Notes: generated from the sequence alone by a model not told the origin. A stretch of 64,000 nucleotides of DNA from Providencia sp. R33 (GCF_019343475.1 NZ_CP072453.1:4030001-4094000); one strand, 5' to 3'. Positions 17,779 to 27,759 are shown, counted from the stretch's first letter. Program-made: numbers and translations.

Positions 17779-18383
17779 TCAATAGCTTAGCAGTAGTATG
17801 GGAGAGCGTGTTGAGCGTCTTAGCTAATTGTAGCTTTTAACAACAATATCATAGAATTTTATGCATACAGTCTAATTGATTAAAATGGACAGATAAAAGT
17901 TATTTTATTCTTTAGGTTATCAATTGGTTAAAATTATGTTTAGTATGAGCAGGCGAATGTTTTTAATATGGATAAAAAATAAACTAAATAATAACATACT
18001 AAAATAATTTCAATCCTCATTTCCTTTAGTGTTTTATTTCAGCAGCCGTTGGATAAAACGCTATATTCGTTCAGTAATTCAGCACTTAATCACAAATATA
18101 AAAATAAATAAGCTAAGCATAAAACACTAATCACCACTAATAATATGGTTATAATGCCTACTAATTGCTCTGCTCATTGATATTTTAGCCTAAGTTAGCA
18201 TGCTAATTGTTTCTAATATGTTACGAGATTTGTGTGTTCTACGTTAATGTGGCTATTGACGAAGTGGGTGACAGTTGATTAATTGCTCAATGAATAACAA
18301 AAAATACAGACACTATTTCTGTCATTTTAATGACGGGGTTAGTCATCGAGCAAAAACAACATGAATACCACAGGAGCATACAG
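17779..18383. other. Long AT-rich region upstream of dppA
   Basis: About 600 bp with no credible ORF. A plausible dppA promoter is TTGACG (18256-18261), 17-bp spacer, TTAATT (18279-18284). A 12-bp palindrome TTAGCATGCTAA lies at 18195-18206. The C/A-rich leader just before dppA (about 18350-18372) resembles the kind of target bound by GcvB in E. coli dppA; that is inference. Confidence 0.45.
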
Positions 18384-19991
18384 ATGCGCTCTATTAAAAA
18401 AACAGGTCTACTTTCTGTAGGATTAACGCTCGCAGCATTAGCGGTTTCGGCATCAGTGCAAGCTAAAACATTAGTATACTGTTCAGAAGGTTCGCCAGAA
18501 GGCTTTAACCCTCAGTTATTTACGTCGGGTACAACATACGATGCAAGCTCAATTCCACTGTATAACCGTTTAGTCGAGTTTAAATTAGGCACAACTGAGA
18601 TTGAGCCAGGCTTAGCTGAAAGCTGGGAAGTGAGTGATGATGGCAAAGTGTATACCTTCCATCTGCGCAAAGGCGTGAAATGGCACTCAAACAAAGAATT
18701 CAAACCAACCCGCGACCTTAATGCGGATGATGTAATTTACACGTTTATGCGTCAAAAAGATGCAAACCACCCATACCATAAAGTTTCTGGCGGTAGCTAT
18801 GAATACTTTATGGGGATGGATATGGACAAAATTATCGATAAAGTTGAAAAAGTCGATGATAACACAGTGAAAATTACACTGACTCGCCCAGAGTCACCAT
18901 TCTTAGCGGATATGGCAATGGACTTCGCTTCCATCCTGTCTGCGGAATATGCCGACCAAATGTTGAAAGCGGGAACACCAGAAAAAGTTGACTTAAACCC
19001 TATCGGTACAGGTCCTTTTGTTCTGCAACAGTACCAAAAAGACTCGCGTATTCTGTATAAAGCCAATGACCAGTATTGGGGAACTAAGCCAAAACTTGAG
19101 CGTTTAGTGTTCTCAATCACACCGGATGCATCTGTACGTTATGCGAAACTGCAAAAAAATGAATGCCAAGTTATGCCGTATCCAAATCCGGCTGACTTAG
19201 AGCGCATGAAACAAGATAAAGATATTACCTTGTTAGAGCAGCCTGGTCTGAACGTGGGTTATCTCTCTTATAACGTAGAGAAAAAACCACTGGATAACCA
19301 AAAAGTTCGCCAAGCATTGTCAATGGCCGTGAACAAAGATGCAATCATCGAAGCGGTTTACCAAGGCGCTGGCCAAAAAGCGAAAAACCTGATCCCGCCA
19401 ACCATGTGGGGCTACAACGATGCGGTGAAGGATTACGAATACAATCCTGAAAAAGCCAAAGCATTGTTAGCAGAAGCAGGCTTCCCGAATGGTTTTGAAA
19501 TTGACCTGTGGGCGATGCCAGTTCAACGTCCGTATAACCCGAATGCACGCCGTATGGCTGAAATGATCCAAGCAGATTGGTCAAAAATTGGCGTGAAATC
19601 AAAAGTTGTTAGCTATGAGTGGGGTGAATACCTCAAGCGTGCTAAAGACGGTGAACCGCAAACGGTCATGATGGGTTGGACGGGTGACAATGGGGATCCA
19701 GACAACTTCTTTGCTACGTTATTTAGCTGTGCTGCGAAAAAACAAGGTTCAAACTACTCCAAATGGTGTAACGAAAGCTTTGAAAACTTGATCCAGCCTG
19801 CTCGTATGACAGCAGATCATAACAAACGTGTTGAACTGTACAAACAAGCACAAGTCGTCATGCATGATCAAGCGCCAGCGCTGATCATTGCTCACTCAAC
19901 CGTGTTTGAACCAGTGCGTAAAGAAGTGAAAGGCTATGTGGTCGATCCACTAGGTAAACACCACTTCGAAAACGTCGACATCGAGAAGTAA
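18384..19991 (+). CDS. dppA: Periplasmic dipeptide-binding protein DppA
   Basis: 535 residues from the ATG at 18384, exactly the E. coli length. AGGAG at 18372-18376 precedes it, and the next residues MRSIKKTGLLSVGLTLAALA form a signal peptide cleaved after VQAKT. An in-frame start at 18330 is possible but would add 18 unlike residues. The mature part (TLVYCSEGSPEGFNPQLFTSG, MGWTGDNGDPDNFFATLFSC) is near-identical to DppA. It captures dipeptides, and haem in some enterics, for DppBCDF. Confidence 0.98.
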   Translation: MRSIKKTGLLSVGLTLAALAVSASVQAKTLVYCSEGSPEGFNPQLFTSGTTYDASSIPLYNRLVEFKLGTTEIEPGLAESWEVSDDGKVYTFHLRKGVKWHSNKEFKPTRDLNADDVIYTFMRQKDANHPYHKVSGGSYEYFMGMDMDKIIDKVEKVDDNTVKITLTRPESPFLADMAMDFASILSAEYADQMLKAGTPEKVDLNPIGTGPFVLQQYQKDSRILYKANDQYWGTKPKLERLVFSITPDASVRYAKLQKNECQVMPYPNPADLERMKQDKDITLLEQPGLNVGYLSYNVEKKPLDNQKVRQALSMAVNKDAIIEAVYQGAGQKAKNLIPPTMWGYNDAVKDYEYNPEKAKALLAEAGFPNGFEIDLWAMPVQRPYNPNARRMAEMIQADWSKIGVKSKVVSYEWGEYLKRAKDGEPQTVMMGWTGDNGDPDNFFATLFSCAAKKQGSNYSKWCNESFENLIQPARMTADHNKRVELYKQAQVVMHDQAPALIIAHSTVFEPVRKEVKGYVVDPLGKHHFENVDIEK

Positions 19992-20010
19992 TCGTATCTA
20001 ATCTGCCTAT

Positions 20011-20050
20011 GCCCTTCGTTGCTGGTTTGGAACGAAGGGCGTTTTCTTCT
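20011..20050 (+). terminator. Intercistronic hairpin between dppA and dppB
   Basis: Perfect 10-bp stem GCCCTTCGTT (20011-20020) / AACGAAGGGC (20031-20040), then GTTTTCTTCTTT. It probably acts as a partial terminator or stabiliser that raises dppA over dppBCDF mRNA. Confidence 0.75.
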
Positions 20051-20159
20051 TTAAAAGAAGCAGAGAAGTTCAGTTGTTTGTGAGCACCCGGAAAAGTGAT
20101 TTTCTGAGTAGCCAAACGGACTAAGAGCCGTCAACGGCATTATTAAAGAGATTCAGGAT

Positions 20160-21179
20160 ATGCTGCAATTTATCCTCCGACGATTGGGGCTTGTGATCCC
20201 CACGTTTATCGGTATTACATTACTCACATTTGCTTTTGTTCATATGATCCCAGGCGATCCCGTCATGATCATGGCGGGCGAAAGAGGGTTATCCCCTGAG
20301 AGGCACGCCTATTTAATGGCTGAATTAGGGCTCGATCAGCCACTTTGGAAACAATATCTGCACTATATCAATGGCATATTCCATGGTGATTTAGGGATTT
20401 CCCTGAAAAGCCGTATTGGCGTTTGGGAAGAATTTGTCCCACGCTTTTTAGCGACTGTTGAATTAGCCACCTGTGCCATGATTTTTGCGATTTCTGTCGG
20501 GATCCCTGTCGGGGTGTTAGCCGCGGTTAAACGCGGTTCAATTTTCGATCACACCGCGATTGGTCTTTCCTTAACGGGTTACTCAATGCCAATCTTCTGG
20601 TGGGGGATCATGCTCATTATGTTAGTGTCGGTACAGCTTGACCTAACGCCTGTTGCAGGGCGGGTGAGTGACACAGTATTCCTTGATGATTCTCAGCCAC
20701 TCACGGGTTTTATGCTTATTGATACCCTAATTTGGGGTGAGAGCGGCGATTTTATCGATGCGTTAGAACACCTTATCTTGCCATCTATTGTATTGGGGAC
20801 GATCCCATTAGCCGTTATTGTGAGAATGACGCGCTCATCAATGTTGGAAGTATTAGGTGAAGACTACATTCGTACCGCGAGAGCAAAAGGTTTAGGTCGT
20901 GCGCGGGTTATCTTGATTCACGCACTGCGTAACGCCTTGTTGCCGGTCGTCACGGTCATTGGCTTACAGGTTGGGGTTATGTTAGCTGGGGCAATTTTGA
21001 CCGAAACTATATTCTCATGGCCAGGTCTGGGGCGTTGGTTAATCGAAGGGCTGCAACGCCGTGATTACCCTGTTGTTCAAGGTGGTGTATTGCTTGTCGC
21101 CACATTGATTATCTTCGTTAACTTAGTGGTCGACGTGCTGTACGGCATTGTAAACCCAAGAATTCGTCATAAGAAATAA
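20160..21179 (+). CDS. dppB: Dipeptide ABC transporter permease DppB
   Basis: 339 residues, six predicted membrane segments. N-terminus MLQFILRRLGLVIPTFIGIT is typical of DppB/OppB. The EAA-type loop EDYIRTARAKGLGRARVILIHALRNALLP contacts the ATPases. It forms the membrane channel with DppC. Second gene of dppABCDF, 168 bp after dppA. Confidence 0.97.
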   Translation: MLQFILRRLGLVIPTFIGITLLTFAFVHMIPGDPVMIMAGERGLSPERHAYLMAELGLDQPLWKQYLHYINGIFHGDLGISLKSRIGVWEEFVPRFLATVELATCAMIFAISVGIPVGVLAAVKRGSIFDHTAIGLSLTGYSMPIFWWGIMLIMLVSVQLDLTPVAGRVSDTVFLDDSQPLTGFMLIDTLIWGESGDFIDALEHLILPSIVLGTIPLAVIVRMTRSSMLEVLGEDYIRTARAKGLGRARVILIHALRNALLPVVTVIGLQVGVMLAGAILTETIFSWPGLGRWLIEGLQRRDYPVVQGGVLLVATLIIFVNLVVDVLYGIVNPRIRHKK

Positions 21180-21189
21180 GGAGCGCTAA

Positions 21190-22092
21190 ATGTCTCAATC
21201 TACTGAGCCAACCGTTGTCAGCGCCCCGCAGCCGATGACGCCGTTACAAGAATTTTGGCACTATTTTAAACGCAACAAAGGGGCCGTTGCTGGGATGTTT
21301 TATATCGTCCTGATGGTGCTAATCGCAATTTTTGCAGGAGTTCTTGCTCCTCATGCCCCAGATGAACAATTCCGCGACTTTTTACTTGCGCCACCAGTTT
21401 GGCAAGAGGGAGGAACGTGGCAATTTATTTTAGGCACCGATGACGTTGGGCGTGATTTATTATCCCGCTTAATGTATGGCGCACGTTTATCCCTGTTAGT
21501 TGGTTGCCTTGTGGTCGTGCTTTCGCTGATCATGGGGGTAACAATCGGTGTGATTGCGGGTTATTTCGGTGGTGTCGTTGACGCATTGATCATGCGTGTT
21601 GTCGATATCATGTTGGCATTGCCAAGCCTGCTATTAGCTTTAGTGCTGGTGGCCATTTTTGGCCCTTCCATTGTGAATGCGTCTATTGCACTGACATTCG
21701 TGGCATTGCCTCACTATATCCGTTTGACGCGAGCGGCGGTGTTGGTTGAAGTGAACCGCGATTACGTGACGGCTTCGCGTGTTGCGGGCGCAGGGGCTAT
21801 TCGCCAGATGTTTGTCAATATTTTACCTAACTGCCTTGCGCCTTTGATTGTTCAGGCATCGTTAGGGTTTTCGAATGCTATTTTAGATATGGCTGCTTTG
21901 GGTTTCCTCGGCATGGGGGCTCAGCCTCCAACGCCAGAGTGGGGAACAATGCTGTCTGATGTGTTGCAGTTTGCACAGAGCGCATGGTGGGTTGTGACGT
22001 TCCCGGGATTAGCAATTTTATTAACTGTATTAGCGTTTAACCTGATGGGCGATGGTTTACGTGATGCATTTGATCCAAAACTCAAGCAGTGA
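21190..22092 (+). CDS. dppC: Dipeptide ABC transporter permease DppC
   Basis: 300 residues. OppC-like N-terminal segment (LQEFWHYFKRNKGAVAGMF), then LGTDDVGRDLLSRLMYGAR and the EAA loop RDYVTASRVAGAGAIRQMFVNILPN. Pairs with DppB in the inner membrane. Starts 10 bp after dppB. Confidence 0.97.
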   Translation: MSQSTEPTVVSAPQPMTPLQEFWHYFKRNKGAVAGMFYIVLMVLIAIFAGVLAPHAPDEQFRDFLLAPPVWQEGGTWQFILGTDDVGRDLLSRLMYGARLSLLVGCLVVVLSLIMGVTIGVIAGYFGGVVDALIMRVVDIMLALPSLLLALVLVAIFGPSIVNASIALTFVALPHYIRLTRAAVLVEVNRDYVTASRVAGAGAIRQMFVNILPNCLAPLIVQASLGFSNAILDMAALGFLGMGAQPPTPEWGTMLSDVLQFAQSAWWVVTFPGLAILLTVLAFNLMGDGLRDAFDPKLKQ

Positions 22093-22104
22093 TGAGGTAA
22101 TCTA

Positions 22105-23085
22105 ATGGCACTGTTAAATGTAGAACAACTTTCGGTTCACTTCGGCGACGAAAAAGCACCGTTTCGCGCGGTTGACCGTATCAGCTATAGCGTTGAAAAA
22201 GGCCAGGTCGTCGGTATCGTCGGTGAATCAGGTTCAGGAAAGTCGGTGAGTTCTTTAGCTATTATGGGGTTAATTGACTACCCCGGAAAAGTGATGGCGG
22301 ACTCATTAAAGTTCGATGGTCGCGATTTATTATCTATCCCTGAAAAAGAGCGTCGGCAAATTGTCGGTGCCGATGTCGCGATGATTTTCCAAGACCCTAT
22401 GACCAGTTTAAATCCATGTTTTACAGTGGGTTATCAAATCATGGAAGCGCTTAAGGTCCACCAAGGTGGTAATAAAGGCACCCGTAAGCAGCGTGCGATT
22501 GACCTACTTGATATGGTGGGCATCCCTGACCCTGAGTCGCGTTTGGATGTATATCCGCATCAGCTATCGGGTGGGATGAGCCAACGAGTGATGATTGCGA
22601 TGGCGATTGCATGCCGCCCTAAATTGTTGATTGCAGATGAGCCGACAACCGCGCTGGATGTGACTATTCAGGCACAAATTATTGAATTATTGTTGGAATT
22701 ACAGCAACAAGAAAATATGGCTCTCGTACTTATCACTCATGATCTTGCATTGGTTGCAGAAGCAGCACATCACATTATCGTGATGTATGCGGGGCAGGTT
22801 GTTGAATCAGCGAAAGCGAGTGATATTTTTAAGCATCCTCGTCACCCTTATACACAGGCGTTATTACGTGCGCTTCCTGAATTTGCGACGAATAAATCAC
22901 GTTTAGCTTCACTCCCTGGTGTGGTTCCCGGCAAATATGATAGGCCAACGGGGTGCTTGCTCAATCCTCGTTGCCCGTATGCTACAGAGAAATGCCGCCA
23001 AGAAGAGCCAATGTTACAAACCGTTGGTGATCGCCAAGTTAAATGCCATATGCCGCTGGATGATATGGGGAGGCCAACACTATGA
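22105..23085 (+). CDS. dppD: Dipeptide ABC transporter ATPase DppD
   Basis: 326 residues. Walker A GESGSGKSVSS, Q-loop FQDPMTSLNP, signature LSGGMSQRV, Walker B LLIADEPTTALD and H-loop THD. The C-terminal oligopeptide/dipeptide extension has the Cys cluster CLLNPRCPYATEKC, typical of Dpp/Opp ATPases. Overlaps dppF by 4 bp (ATGA). Confidence 0.97.
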   Translation: MALLNVEQLSVHFGDEKAPFRAVDRISYSVEKGQVVGIVGESGSGKSVSSLAIMGLIDYPGKVMADSLKFDGRDLLSIPEKERRQIVGADVAMIFQDPMTSLNPCFTVGYQIMEALKVHQGGNKGTRKQRAIDLLDMVGIPDPESRLDVYPHQLSGGMSQRVMIAMAIACRPKLLIADEPTTALDVTIQAQIIELLLELQQQENMALVLITHDLALVAEAAHHIIVMYAGQVVESAKASDIFKHPRHPYTQALLRALPEFATNKSRLASLPGVVPGKYDRPTGCLLNPRCPYATEKCRQEEPMLQTVGDRQVKCHMPLDDMGRPTL

Positions 23086-24086
23086 GTGACAAACATGCGA
23101 CACCACTGCTAAAAGCGGTGGACTTGAAAAAGTATTATTCCGTCAAAAAAGGTGTGTTTGGTGCAGAAAAAACGCTAAAAGCACTGGATGGTGTTTCATT
23201 TGAACTTGAAAGAGGCAAAACATTAGCCGTTGTGGGCGAGTCTGGTTGTGGTAAATCCACATTAGGCCGTTTGCTGACGATGATTGAGCAACCTTCTGAT
23301 GGCGAGTTGTATTACCAAGATCAAAACCTGTTAATCAAAGATAAAGCGGCTGAAAAATTACGCCGCCAAAAAATTCAAATTGTTTTCCAAAACCCGTATG
23401 GGTCTTTGAATCCACGTAAAAAAGTGGGGCAAATTTTGGAAGAGCCATTAGTGATTAATACATCGCTTTCGAAAGAGGAGCGGAAAGAAAAAGTATTATC
23501 GATGATGGCAAAGGTTGGTTTGAAAACAGAGCATTATAGCCGTTATCCGCATATGTTTTCTGGTGGTCAGCGCCAACGTATTGCAATTGCCCGCGGTTTG
23601 ATGCTTGACCCTGATATTGTGGTGGCTGATGAACCCGTCTCTGCACTGGATGTTTCTGTACGTGCACAAGTATTAAACCTAATGATGGACCTGCAACAAG
23701 ATTTAGGATTGTCTTATGTGTTTATCTCCCATGACTTATCGGTGGTAGAGCACATTGCGGATGAGGTAATGGTGATGTATTTGGGGCGTTGTGTTGAAAA
23801 AGGGACGAAAGAGCAGATTTTTAACAATCCTCTACATCCTTATACACAAGCGTTACTTTCTGCAACCCCAAGGTTAAACCCAGACTCGCGCCGTGAACGC
23901 ATTAAATTAACGGGAGAATTACCAAGCCCGTTGAACCCGCCACCAGGCTGTGCTTTTGCTGCTCGTTGCCGTCGTGCATTTGGCCAATGTACGCAATTTC
24001 AGCCTACACTGAAAGAATATGACCAACAGCTTGTCGCGTGTTTTGCGGTGGATGAAGACGAAAAACAAACGGTTGTTGTAAGTTAA
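23082..24086 (+). CDS. dppF: Dipeptide ABC transporter ATPase DppF
   Basis: 334 residues. Walker A GESGCGKSTLG, signature FSGGQRQRIAIARG, Walker B IVVADEPVSALD and a C-terminal Cys cluster (GCAFAARCRRAFGQC). Partner of DppD in the two-ATPase transporter. The overlapping ATGA with dppD implies translational coupling. Last gene of the operon. Confidence 0.97.
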   Translation: MSDKHATPLLKAVDLKKYYSVKKGVFGAEKTLKALDGVSFELERGKTLAVVGESGCGKSTLGRLLTMIEQPSDGELYYQDQNLLIKDKAAEKLRRQKIQIVFQNPYGSLNPRKKVGQILEEPLVINTSLSKEERKEKVLSMMAKVGLKTEHYSRYPHMFSGGQRQRIAIARGLMLDPDIVVADEPVSALDVSVRAQVLNLMMDLQQDLGLSYVFISHDLSVVEHIADEVMVMYLGRCVEKGTKEQIFNNPLHPYTQALLSATPRLNPDSRRERIKLTGELPSPLNPPPGCAFAARCRRAFGQCTQFQPTLKEYDQQLVACFAVDEDEKQTVVVS

Positions 24087-24095
24087 CCTTTTGAA

Positions 24096-24128
24096 GGGCG
24101 GAAAGTCTCTCTTTCTGCCCTTTTATTT
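24096..24128 (+). terminator. Rho-independent terminator of the dpp operon
   Basis: GGGCGGAAAG (24096-24105) pairs with CTTTCTGCCC (24111-24120) with one G-U pair, followed by TTTTATTT. Confidence 0.8.
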
Positions 24129-24282
24129 GTGGAGTTAGTGTTTAATTCTCTTCAGGCTATCGCTTATCCTAAATATCCAATCTTTCTTTTTAAATTGCTC
24201 CTTTGCAGATAAAATCAAGTATACTGACGGATGTTTCTCGTTCTTACTTAAAAAGCGGCTTGATTAGGAAGGTTGTGGCCAA

Positions 24283-24981
24283 ATGAACACGCGAGTCCAA
24301 CGCTCACTAACATTAAAAAGTATGGTTGCATTTTTTGCGATTACATTAATCTCACTTGCGCTTTTTTTAGCTATTCAATTCAGTTACTTACTAGAGCAAC
24401 GTAAGCAGGATTACTTGGGGCAGCTCAGTAATGCTGTTGTGCAAATTCAAAAACCATTGACAGATTCTCTGCTAAGCTCAGATCTTAACGAAGCTAAAAG
24501 GTTGCTTGTGAGCTTAAAAACCTCCGGCATTATGGGAAAAGCGATTGTTACGGTTGATGATGCAACTGTCATGAATTTAAGTTTTGCGACGCCGAAGCCG
24601 ATACCTGAATGGGCAGAGTATATTGTGGGTATTCCTGTGGAAATGACAGTGCCGTTATATGCCTATGGTAATGTTGTGCTGCAAGCCAAGCCCCAAGGCT
24701 ATTTAACACTACAGGTCGACTCGAACCGTGTTTATCGGTTTGCATTAAATACCCTTGCTCTGATGACGACCACCTATTTATTGTTAGTGCTCATTATTGC
24801 AATTGGGATGACATGGTGCGTCAGCAGGATGATTGTGAGGCCATTGCGTAAAATTGCCATTGAATTGCAGACAAACGAATCTGTTAATCAGGTGGCGGTA
24901 TCTCGCTATCATCACGATGATGAGCTTGGTTTATTGGCAAAAGGTTATAATCGTCAAAGAAAACAACAAAATTCAGACTAA
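24283..24981 (+). CDS. Truncated HmsP/YhjK-like sensor: membrane and HAMP part only
   Basis: 232 residues. TM1 at about 12-35, a periplasmic domain, TM2 at about 155-180, then a HAMP-like segment (SRMIVRPLRKIAIEL to DDELGLLAKGYN). It resembles the N-terminus of the biofilm regulator HmsP/YhjK (PdeK), a protein of about 650 residues with GGDEF and EAL domains. Here the frame stops just after HAMP (RKQQNSD), and the other frames of the next 170 bp show no GGDEF or EAL remnant. yhjJ follows, as after yhjK in E. coli, which supports the identity. It may be a degraded gene or a retained sensor half. Confidence 0.65.
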   Translation: MNTRVQRSLTLKSMVAFFAITLISLALFLAIQFSYLLEQRKQDYLGQLSNAVVQIQKPLTDSLLSSDLNEAKRLLVSLKTSGIMGKAIVTVDDATVMNLSFATPKPIPEWAEYIVGIPVEMTVPLYAYGNVVLQAKPQGYLTLQVDSNRVYRFALNTLALMTTTYLLLVLIIAIGMTWCVSRMIVRPLRKIAIELQTNESVNQVAVSRYHHDDELGLLAKGYNRQRKQQNSD

Positions 24982-25150
24982 GCCATGAACATGCTCTCAG
25001 CTTTATGGTCTAATATCGTTAGAGTGGTGACAATGACAGATTGGATAAAGCCATACGATATCATTTAACCCAGTAAGTTCGCGTTTTTCGTTAATTTATT
25101 TGTCGTAATTTGCGGTTAAATATAAAGATATAAAACACATAGGGGTTTAC

Positions 25151-26665
25151 ATGCAGGGCTTGAAAGTTCGGTATATTATCAGTGTTGTATTACTGTCAGT
25201 AGCGCAATTTGCGCAGGCTGAGCCATTGCAACCCGATCCAGCATGGCAGCAAGGGAAGCTAGAAAATGGCTTTAGCTGGCAATTATTACAAACACCACAG
25301 CGCCCAAATGACCGTATTCAGCTTCGGTTAGCGATTAAAACAGGCTCATTATCCGAAAAAGCGAGCGAAAAAGGCTATAGTTATTTGATCCCGAAAATGG
25401 CGCTGTTTCAGCAAACAGAAGCATTCCCAGCTGCCACGTTACAAGAATTTTGGCGTCAAGCAACCGATCCGGATATGCCAATTCCGCCTGCAGTAGTTTC
25501 TTATGACTACACGATTTACAGCTTAAGTTTACCGAACAACCGCCCTGATTTGCTCAAACAGGCAATTAGCTGGTTGTCTAATTCTGTGGCGGGTGCGACC
25601 TACACAGAGGCGGCTTTACGCAATGGGTTGGAAGCACAAAAAGTCCCTGTTGCCACATTACCTTTAAATGCGAATGACCCAGTTTGGCGTGCGCGTTTGA
25701 AAGGATCTGCCATGATGGGGTATGACCCTGGTCAGAAGCCGAATGGAAATGTTGACCTTGCTGGTGTGAATGATTTTTACCAAAAATGGTACACCCCAGA
25801 TGTTATGACGCTGTATGTGGCAGGGCATGTGGATTCACGGATGCTATCCGATACAATCTCACAAACGTTCTCAGGGCTGCAAGGCAGACGCTCAGAACCT
25901 GTTTCTGTTGCGGTATTATCTACTGTGAAACCACAGTCCATTGATATCCTGCAAGATCAACCGGCACAAGATACCCTGTCTTTAATTTGGGATATCGATT
26001 GGTTACCAATTAATGATTCAAACGTTTTATTACGTTACTGGGCAAGCGATTTAGCGCGTGAAGCGGTTTATCGTACGTTGCAAAAATCATTTAACCAAAA
26101 ATTCAATCAAGATGAGGTCGCTCCAGGCTTAGATTGCCGAGTGCAATACCAAAAGGCCACGTGTACGCTAACAGTAACGGCTGCACCGGAAAAAATGGCT
26201 GCAGTAGCAGATATTGTGCTAAATGAACTTGTGGCGATTAATCAAAATGGTATCGATCCTGAACTGTTTAATAGCATGCTTAAAGAGAAACAAGTACAGC
26301 TATCTCAACTGTTTGCGGCATATGCACGCACCAGCACCGATGTGTTAATTAGCCAGCGTTTAATTTCACAACAAAATGGTGTAGTGGATATTGCGCCTGA
26401 ACAATATCAACGTTTAAGACAAACGTTTTTAGCTGCGCAAAGCCTTGAACAAGTGAATATGGAAGCCCGTCGTTTGTTGTCTCAAGAGCCTGCATTTGTT
26501 TTAGCGCAACCGAAAGATAAACAAACGATGGATGCAGAGCAAATTCGTCAGAAATTCAATAAAACCCTTTGGCCACAAACCCCTGTAACACCAGAGCCAA
26601 CGGATATTACACCTGCAACGCCAGAGTCAACTGAGGTTGTACCTGCAACGCCAGCGGCTCAATAA
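25151..26665 (+). CDS. yhjJ: M16-like peptidase homologue YhjJ, periplasmic, probably inactive
   Basis: 504 residues; E. coli YhjJ has 498. A signal peptide (cleaved near AQAEP) is followed by LQPDPAWQQGKLENGFSWQLLQTPQRPNDR in pieces matching YhjJ. The fold is that of pitrilysin/M16, but the HXXEH zinc motif expected near residue 60-80 is absent (the region reads YSYLIPKMALFQQ), so it is unlikely to be a protease. The C-terminus is a Pro/Thr/Glu-rich tail with two degenerate PATPEST repeats. Confidence 0.93.
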   Translation: MQGLKVRYIISVVLLSVAQFAQAEPLQPDPAWQQGKLENGFSWQLLQTPQRPNDRIQLRLAIKTGSLSEKASEKGYSYLIPKMALFQQTEAFPAATLQEFWRQATDPDMPIPPAVVSYDYTIYSLSLPNNRPDLLKQAISWLSNSVAGATYTEAALRNGLEAQKVPVATLPLNANDPVWRARLKGSAMMGYDPGQKPNGNVDLAGVNDFYQKWYTPDVMTLYVAGHVDSRMLSDTISQTFSGLQGRRSEPVSVAVLSTVKPQSIDILQDQPAQDTLSLIWDIDWLPINDSNVLLRYWASDLAREAVYRTLQKSFNQKFNQDEVAPGLDCRVQYQKATCTLTVTAAPEKMAAVADIVLNELVAINQNGIDPELFNSMLKEKQVQLSQLFAAYARTSTDVLISQRLISQQNGVVDIAPEQYQRLRQTFLAAQSLEQVNMEARRLLSQEPAFVLAQPKDKQTMDAEQIRQKFNKTLWPQTPVTPEPTDITPATPESTEVVPATPAAQ

Positions 26666-26673
26666 TCGATAAA

Positions 26674-26710
26674 AAGATAGCCTGTGTAAATGCATAGGCT
26701 ATCTTGTTTC
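26674..26710. terminator. Hairpin terminator between convergent yhjJ and serine hydrolase gene
   Basis: AAGATAGCCT (26674-26683) pairs with AGGCTATCTT (26696-26705); plus-strand tail GTTTCCC. Possibly bidirectional: on the minus strand the tail is TTTTATCG. Confidence 0.65.
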
Positions 26711-26717
26711 CCGCCAA

Positions 26718-27719
26718 TTATTGTTCAGTTAATAATGTTTCAATCACGCTAATCAATGTGGCTCTTGAGTCTTTGTTATCCACAAAGCCTGCGGCGCTGA
26801 CTTTAGTTGATGGTGAATAGTAGGCGACAGATCCCCAAAAACCTAAATGTGAATAAAGGGTGATACCGTTGACTTCACTCACCATAATACCCAAGCGGTA
26901 GCTCTCAGCATCTTCATGGGAGCCTACACTTAGCATGGTTTCTAGCGTCTTAGGTGATGCAAAAATTTGCCCTTCAAATAAGGCCTCTAAAAATTGAGCC
27001 ATTTGTTTGGAAGACATAATCAACCCGCCACCGCCATAGACATCCATAGAGGCATGAATATGCGTCCCTTCGAATTTACCTAGATATTGTTTTGCCCTTG
27101 GCATCGCACTTTTCGGTGGTTGTTCTAAATATTCCCAGTAAGCACTTTCTAGGCCGATTTTATCAAATTTCAGTAACTCCCTGACGGCTTGCCCAAGGGA
27201 TTGACCCGTTATTCGTTCAATAATATCGCCGAGTAAAATGTACCCAGTATCTGAATAAATAAAGGACTCAGAAGGGGGGATGAAAGGGAATTGTTTGCGC
27301 ACATACATCTCAACCTGCTCAAGGCGGCTCCATTGGTAATCAGGGCGCTTAATCACCTCTTTGAGGTAATCCGTATCCGCGTGGTCAAGTAACCCACTAC
27401 TGTGATTGAGCAAATGGCGAACGGTAATTTGCTGGGTATCGTATTGCGTGCTCAGTAATACGTCATATTGTGGGTCAATCAGATTGGAGATTGCATCATC
27501 AATATTAACTTTGCCCATTTCAGCTAAACGCAAAATTGCCGCAGCAGTAAAGGTTTTGCTATTACTGGCAATGCGTAATGGCGTATCAACGGTAAGCGGG
27601 GCATTATCCAGTGATGCACCTCTGGCGCAAAACGTACCAACACTATTTTTCAGTTGATTATGGTAATAGAGAACCACCCCGCAGGGTAAGCTTTCCAGTT
27701 GTTGGGCTACGTTTGTCAT
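26718..27719 (-). CDS. Serine hydrolase of the beta-lactamase (class C/PBP-like) family
   Basis: 333 residues from the ATG at 27719, preceded by GAGGA. The catalytic SxxK is SNSK (near residue 52-55), the second motif is YSDTGY (a Y-x-D variant of YxN), and a late SHLGFWGS segment replaces KTG. These are hallmarks of PF00144 proteins, which include esterases and peptidases as well as AmpC. No signal peptide is visible, so a cytoplasmic esterase/peptidase is more likely than a beta-lactamase. Substrate unknown. Confidence 0.8.
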   Translation of the reverse strand: MTNVAQQLESLPCGVVLYYHNQLKNSVGTFCARGASLDNAPLTVDTPLRIASNSKTFTAAAILRLAEMGKVNIDDAISNLIDPQYDVLLSTQYDTQQITVRHLLNHSSGLLDHADTDYLKEVIKRPDYQWSRLEQVEMYVRKQFPFIPPSESFIYSDTGYILLGDIIERITGQSLGQAVRELLKFDKIGLESAYWEYLEQPPKSAMPRAKQYLGKFEGTHIHASMDVYGGGGLIMSSKQMAQFLEALFEGQIFASPKTLETMLSVGSHEDAESYRLGIMVSEVNGITLYSHLGFWGSVAYYSPSTKVSAAGFVDNKDSRATLISVIETLLTEQ

Positions 27720-27759
27720 CAAAAGTCCTCATCAGACGGTCAATTGGGAATTTCCCATC

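Noticed and set aside
26581..26660. Pro/Thr/Glu repeat at the yhjJ 3' end as a mobile or CRISPR-like repeat
   Set aside because: It is an in-frame protein tail (two PATPEST-like units), not a DNA repeat array.
26718..27719. Serine hydrolase as an AmpC beta-lactamase
   Set aside because: No signal peptide, YSD instead of YxN and no KTG box; better read as a general PF00144 hydrolase.
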